This document shows, one piece after another, positions 63,297-64,000 of a stretch of 64,000 nucleotides of DNA. Every line of letters starts with the position of its first letter. Positions within the stretch are counted from its first letter, which is position 1. The position numbers and the translations under genes are program-made. The stretch is from Pedobacter sp. SL55. Its GTDB lineage: Bacteria; Bacteroidota; Bacteroidia; Sphingobacteriales; Sphingobacteriaceae. Where the stretch lies: contig NZ_CP113059.1 in NCBI RefSeq assembly GCF_026625705.1, positions 434,001 through 498,000 of the forward strand, given 5' to 3'. The notes beneath the pieces were generated by a model. It did not search any database, had not been told where the DNA came from, and was given only the letters and a program-made list of their open reading frames with translations.

Positions 63297-63402
63297 AATT
63301 GAACCAGCTAAAACCAGAGAAAAACTCATCAAAGCATTTAAAATGCTGGAGAACAAAGTAGTGAATATGCCAAGGAAAAAACATGGGAATATTCCATTGT
63401 AA
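63297..63402 (+). repeat. 106-bp exact duplicate of the carboxylase gene 3' end
   Basis: Matches 54953-55058 without a visible change, including the stop codon. The identity continues into the leader and lipoprotein 4, so at least 700 bp of 54953-55660 are repeated to the end of the window, with only a few differences (for example C to T at about 63431). The short ORFs here are not genes of their own. Confidence 0.9.
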
Positions 63403-63458
63403 TAAATTTGCAATTTGCTTTGACATAGCCTATCTTAGAAAAACAAATATAAAAACCT

Positions 63459-64000
63459 ATGTATAAACATTTTACCCCCCTATTTTTGGCACATTAAAAG
63501 CGCTTGCTTGTGTTGCTTTTGGTGTACTTTTAATTATTACCGCCTGTAAAAAAAACTATAGCGAAGATGTTGGACTAACCAGCGAACAAAACAACAAACT
63601 AGCCGAGTGGTATAAAGCCAATCTAAAAATTTCAGATGAAAACCCATTTAGTAAACTAGTACCAAATTGGGAAAAGGTGTATATCGGTAAAAAGGACAAT
63701 AAAATTGTGTACGAAGTAGAGCTCACCAACCCAGAAAACCTAATGGTACTTGGGCAAAAGGCAAACCGAAGCAACTTGGAACAAGAAGCCAAAAAACATA
63801 CGATTAAACTATTGTTATTTGAAGACGAAAAGACCAAAAAAATACTTTACGCCTCCTATATGTCATTAGAAAAACACAGCACAGGCGAATTTGAGAAACT
63901 GCACTACAAAAACCTTGGCAACTTTACAGGTACGGTTTTATACTACCATTTTACGGGACAATTAGCAAACGGATGGAACTATGCAAACGGCAGGATTGCC
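63459..64000 (+). CDS. Array lipoprotein 4 (5' part, cut by window end)
   Basis: ATG at 63459, C6 tract then T as in copy 1, again out of frame with the body. The lipoprotein signal LACVAFGVLLIITAC and the constant region up to GNFTGTVLYYHFTGQL are almost identical to copy 1 (ML changed to MS near residue 62 is one of very few differences). The variable C-terminal part and any partner gene are outside the window, so the array continues. Confidence 0.8.

Overview
The window reads as chromosome of a low-GC member of Bacteroidota, most like the Pedobacter/Sphingobacteriaceae group. The evidence is C-terminal type IX secretion (T9SS) sorting domains, TANNTTTG-type -7 promoter boxes, almost no Shine-Dalgarno sequences, SusC-free envelope genes of Pedobacter type, DUF5606 and DUF2007 proteins, and a paired AcnA/AcnB. 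No rRNA, tRNA or CRISPR was seen.

Layout. 1-489 is the 3' end of a T9SS cargo gene. 580-1200 is gene-free and holds a MITE nested in an older, decayed one. 1.2-9.5 kb carries a DEAD-box helicase, a small exported protein, gpsA, a MacA-like adaptor with TolC, a polysaccharide deacetylase and a frameshifted degenerate M23 protein. 9.7-16.3 kb has acnB and acnA separated by a 'mobile mystery' pair (XRE regulator plus Fic protein) with three evenly spaced operator-like palindromes. 16.7-31.4 kb is mainly housekeeping and envelope genes (DUF2007 pair, GH1 glucosidase, membrane MutS-like protein, rlmH, DUF5606, cyclophilin, lpxK-PNP-porin operon, sterol-desaturase family). 31.5-34.0 kb is an accessory island with a MazEF-type module, an exported orphan protein, three copies of a structured dispersed repeat, a second MITE and a 35-bp remnant of the 3' end of the neighbouring RND pump gene. 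34.0-40.5 kb is a TetR-TolC-adaptor-RND efflux operon. 40.6-46.2 kb is a very large T9SS-secreted beta-helix gene broken by two frameshifts. 46.8-55.1 kb carries pruA, a SulP plus two beta-carbonic anhydrases operon, a porin and an acyl-CoA carboxylase beta subunit.

55.1-64.0 kb is the most unusual part. It is a tandem array of at least four lipoprotein genes, the last cut by the window end. They share a nearly identical cysteine-rich constant part, and the three complete copies end in divergent HExxH (zincin-like) C-terminal domains. Each complete copy is followed immediately by one or two small exported proteins unrelated or barely related to each other. This constant-stalk, variable-enzyme, adjacent-partner layout resembles polymorphic toxin/immunity loci. 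Every copy has a six-C tract a few codons after the only upstream ATG, and in all four that ATG is out of frame with the body. Each copy also carries a piece of the 3' end of the upstream carboxylase gene plus the promoter, which shows how the array grew. The junctions hold a repeated hairpin element, one copy of which is split by a 630-nt group II intron lacking an ORF.

At least six single-base frameshifts occur in otherwise well-conserved genes (M23, porin, mazF, carbonic anhydrase, beta-helix twice). They may be real, but uncorrected sequencing errors are a serious alternative and also bear on the C-tract interpretation.
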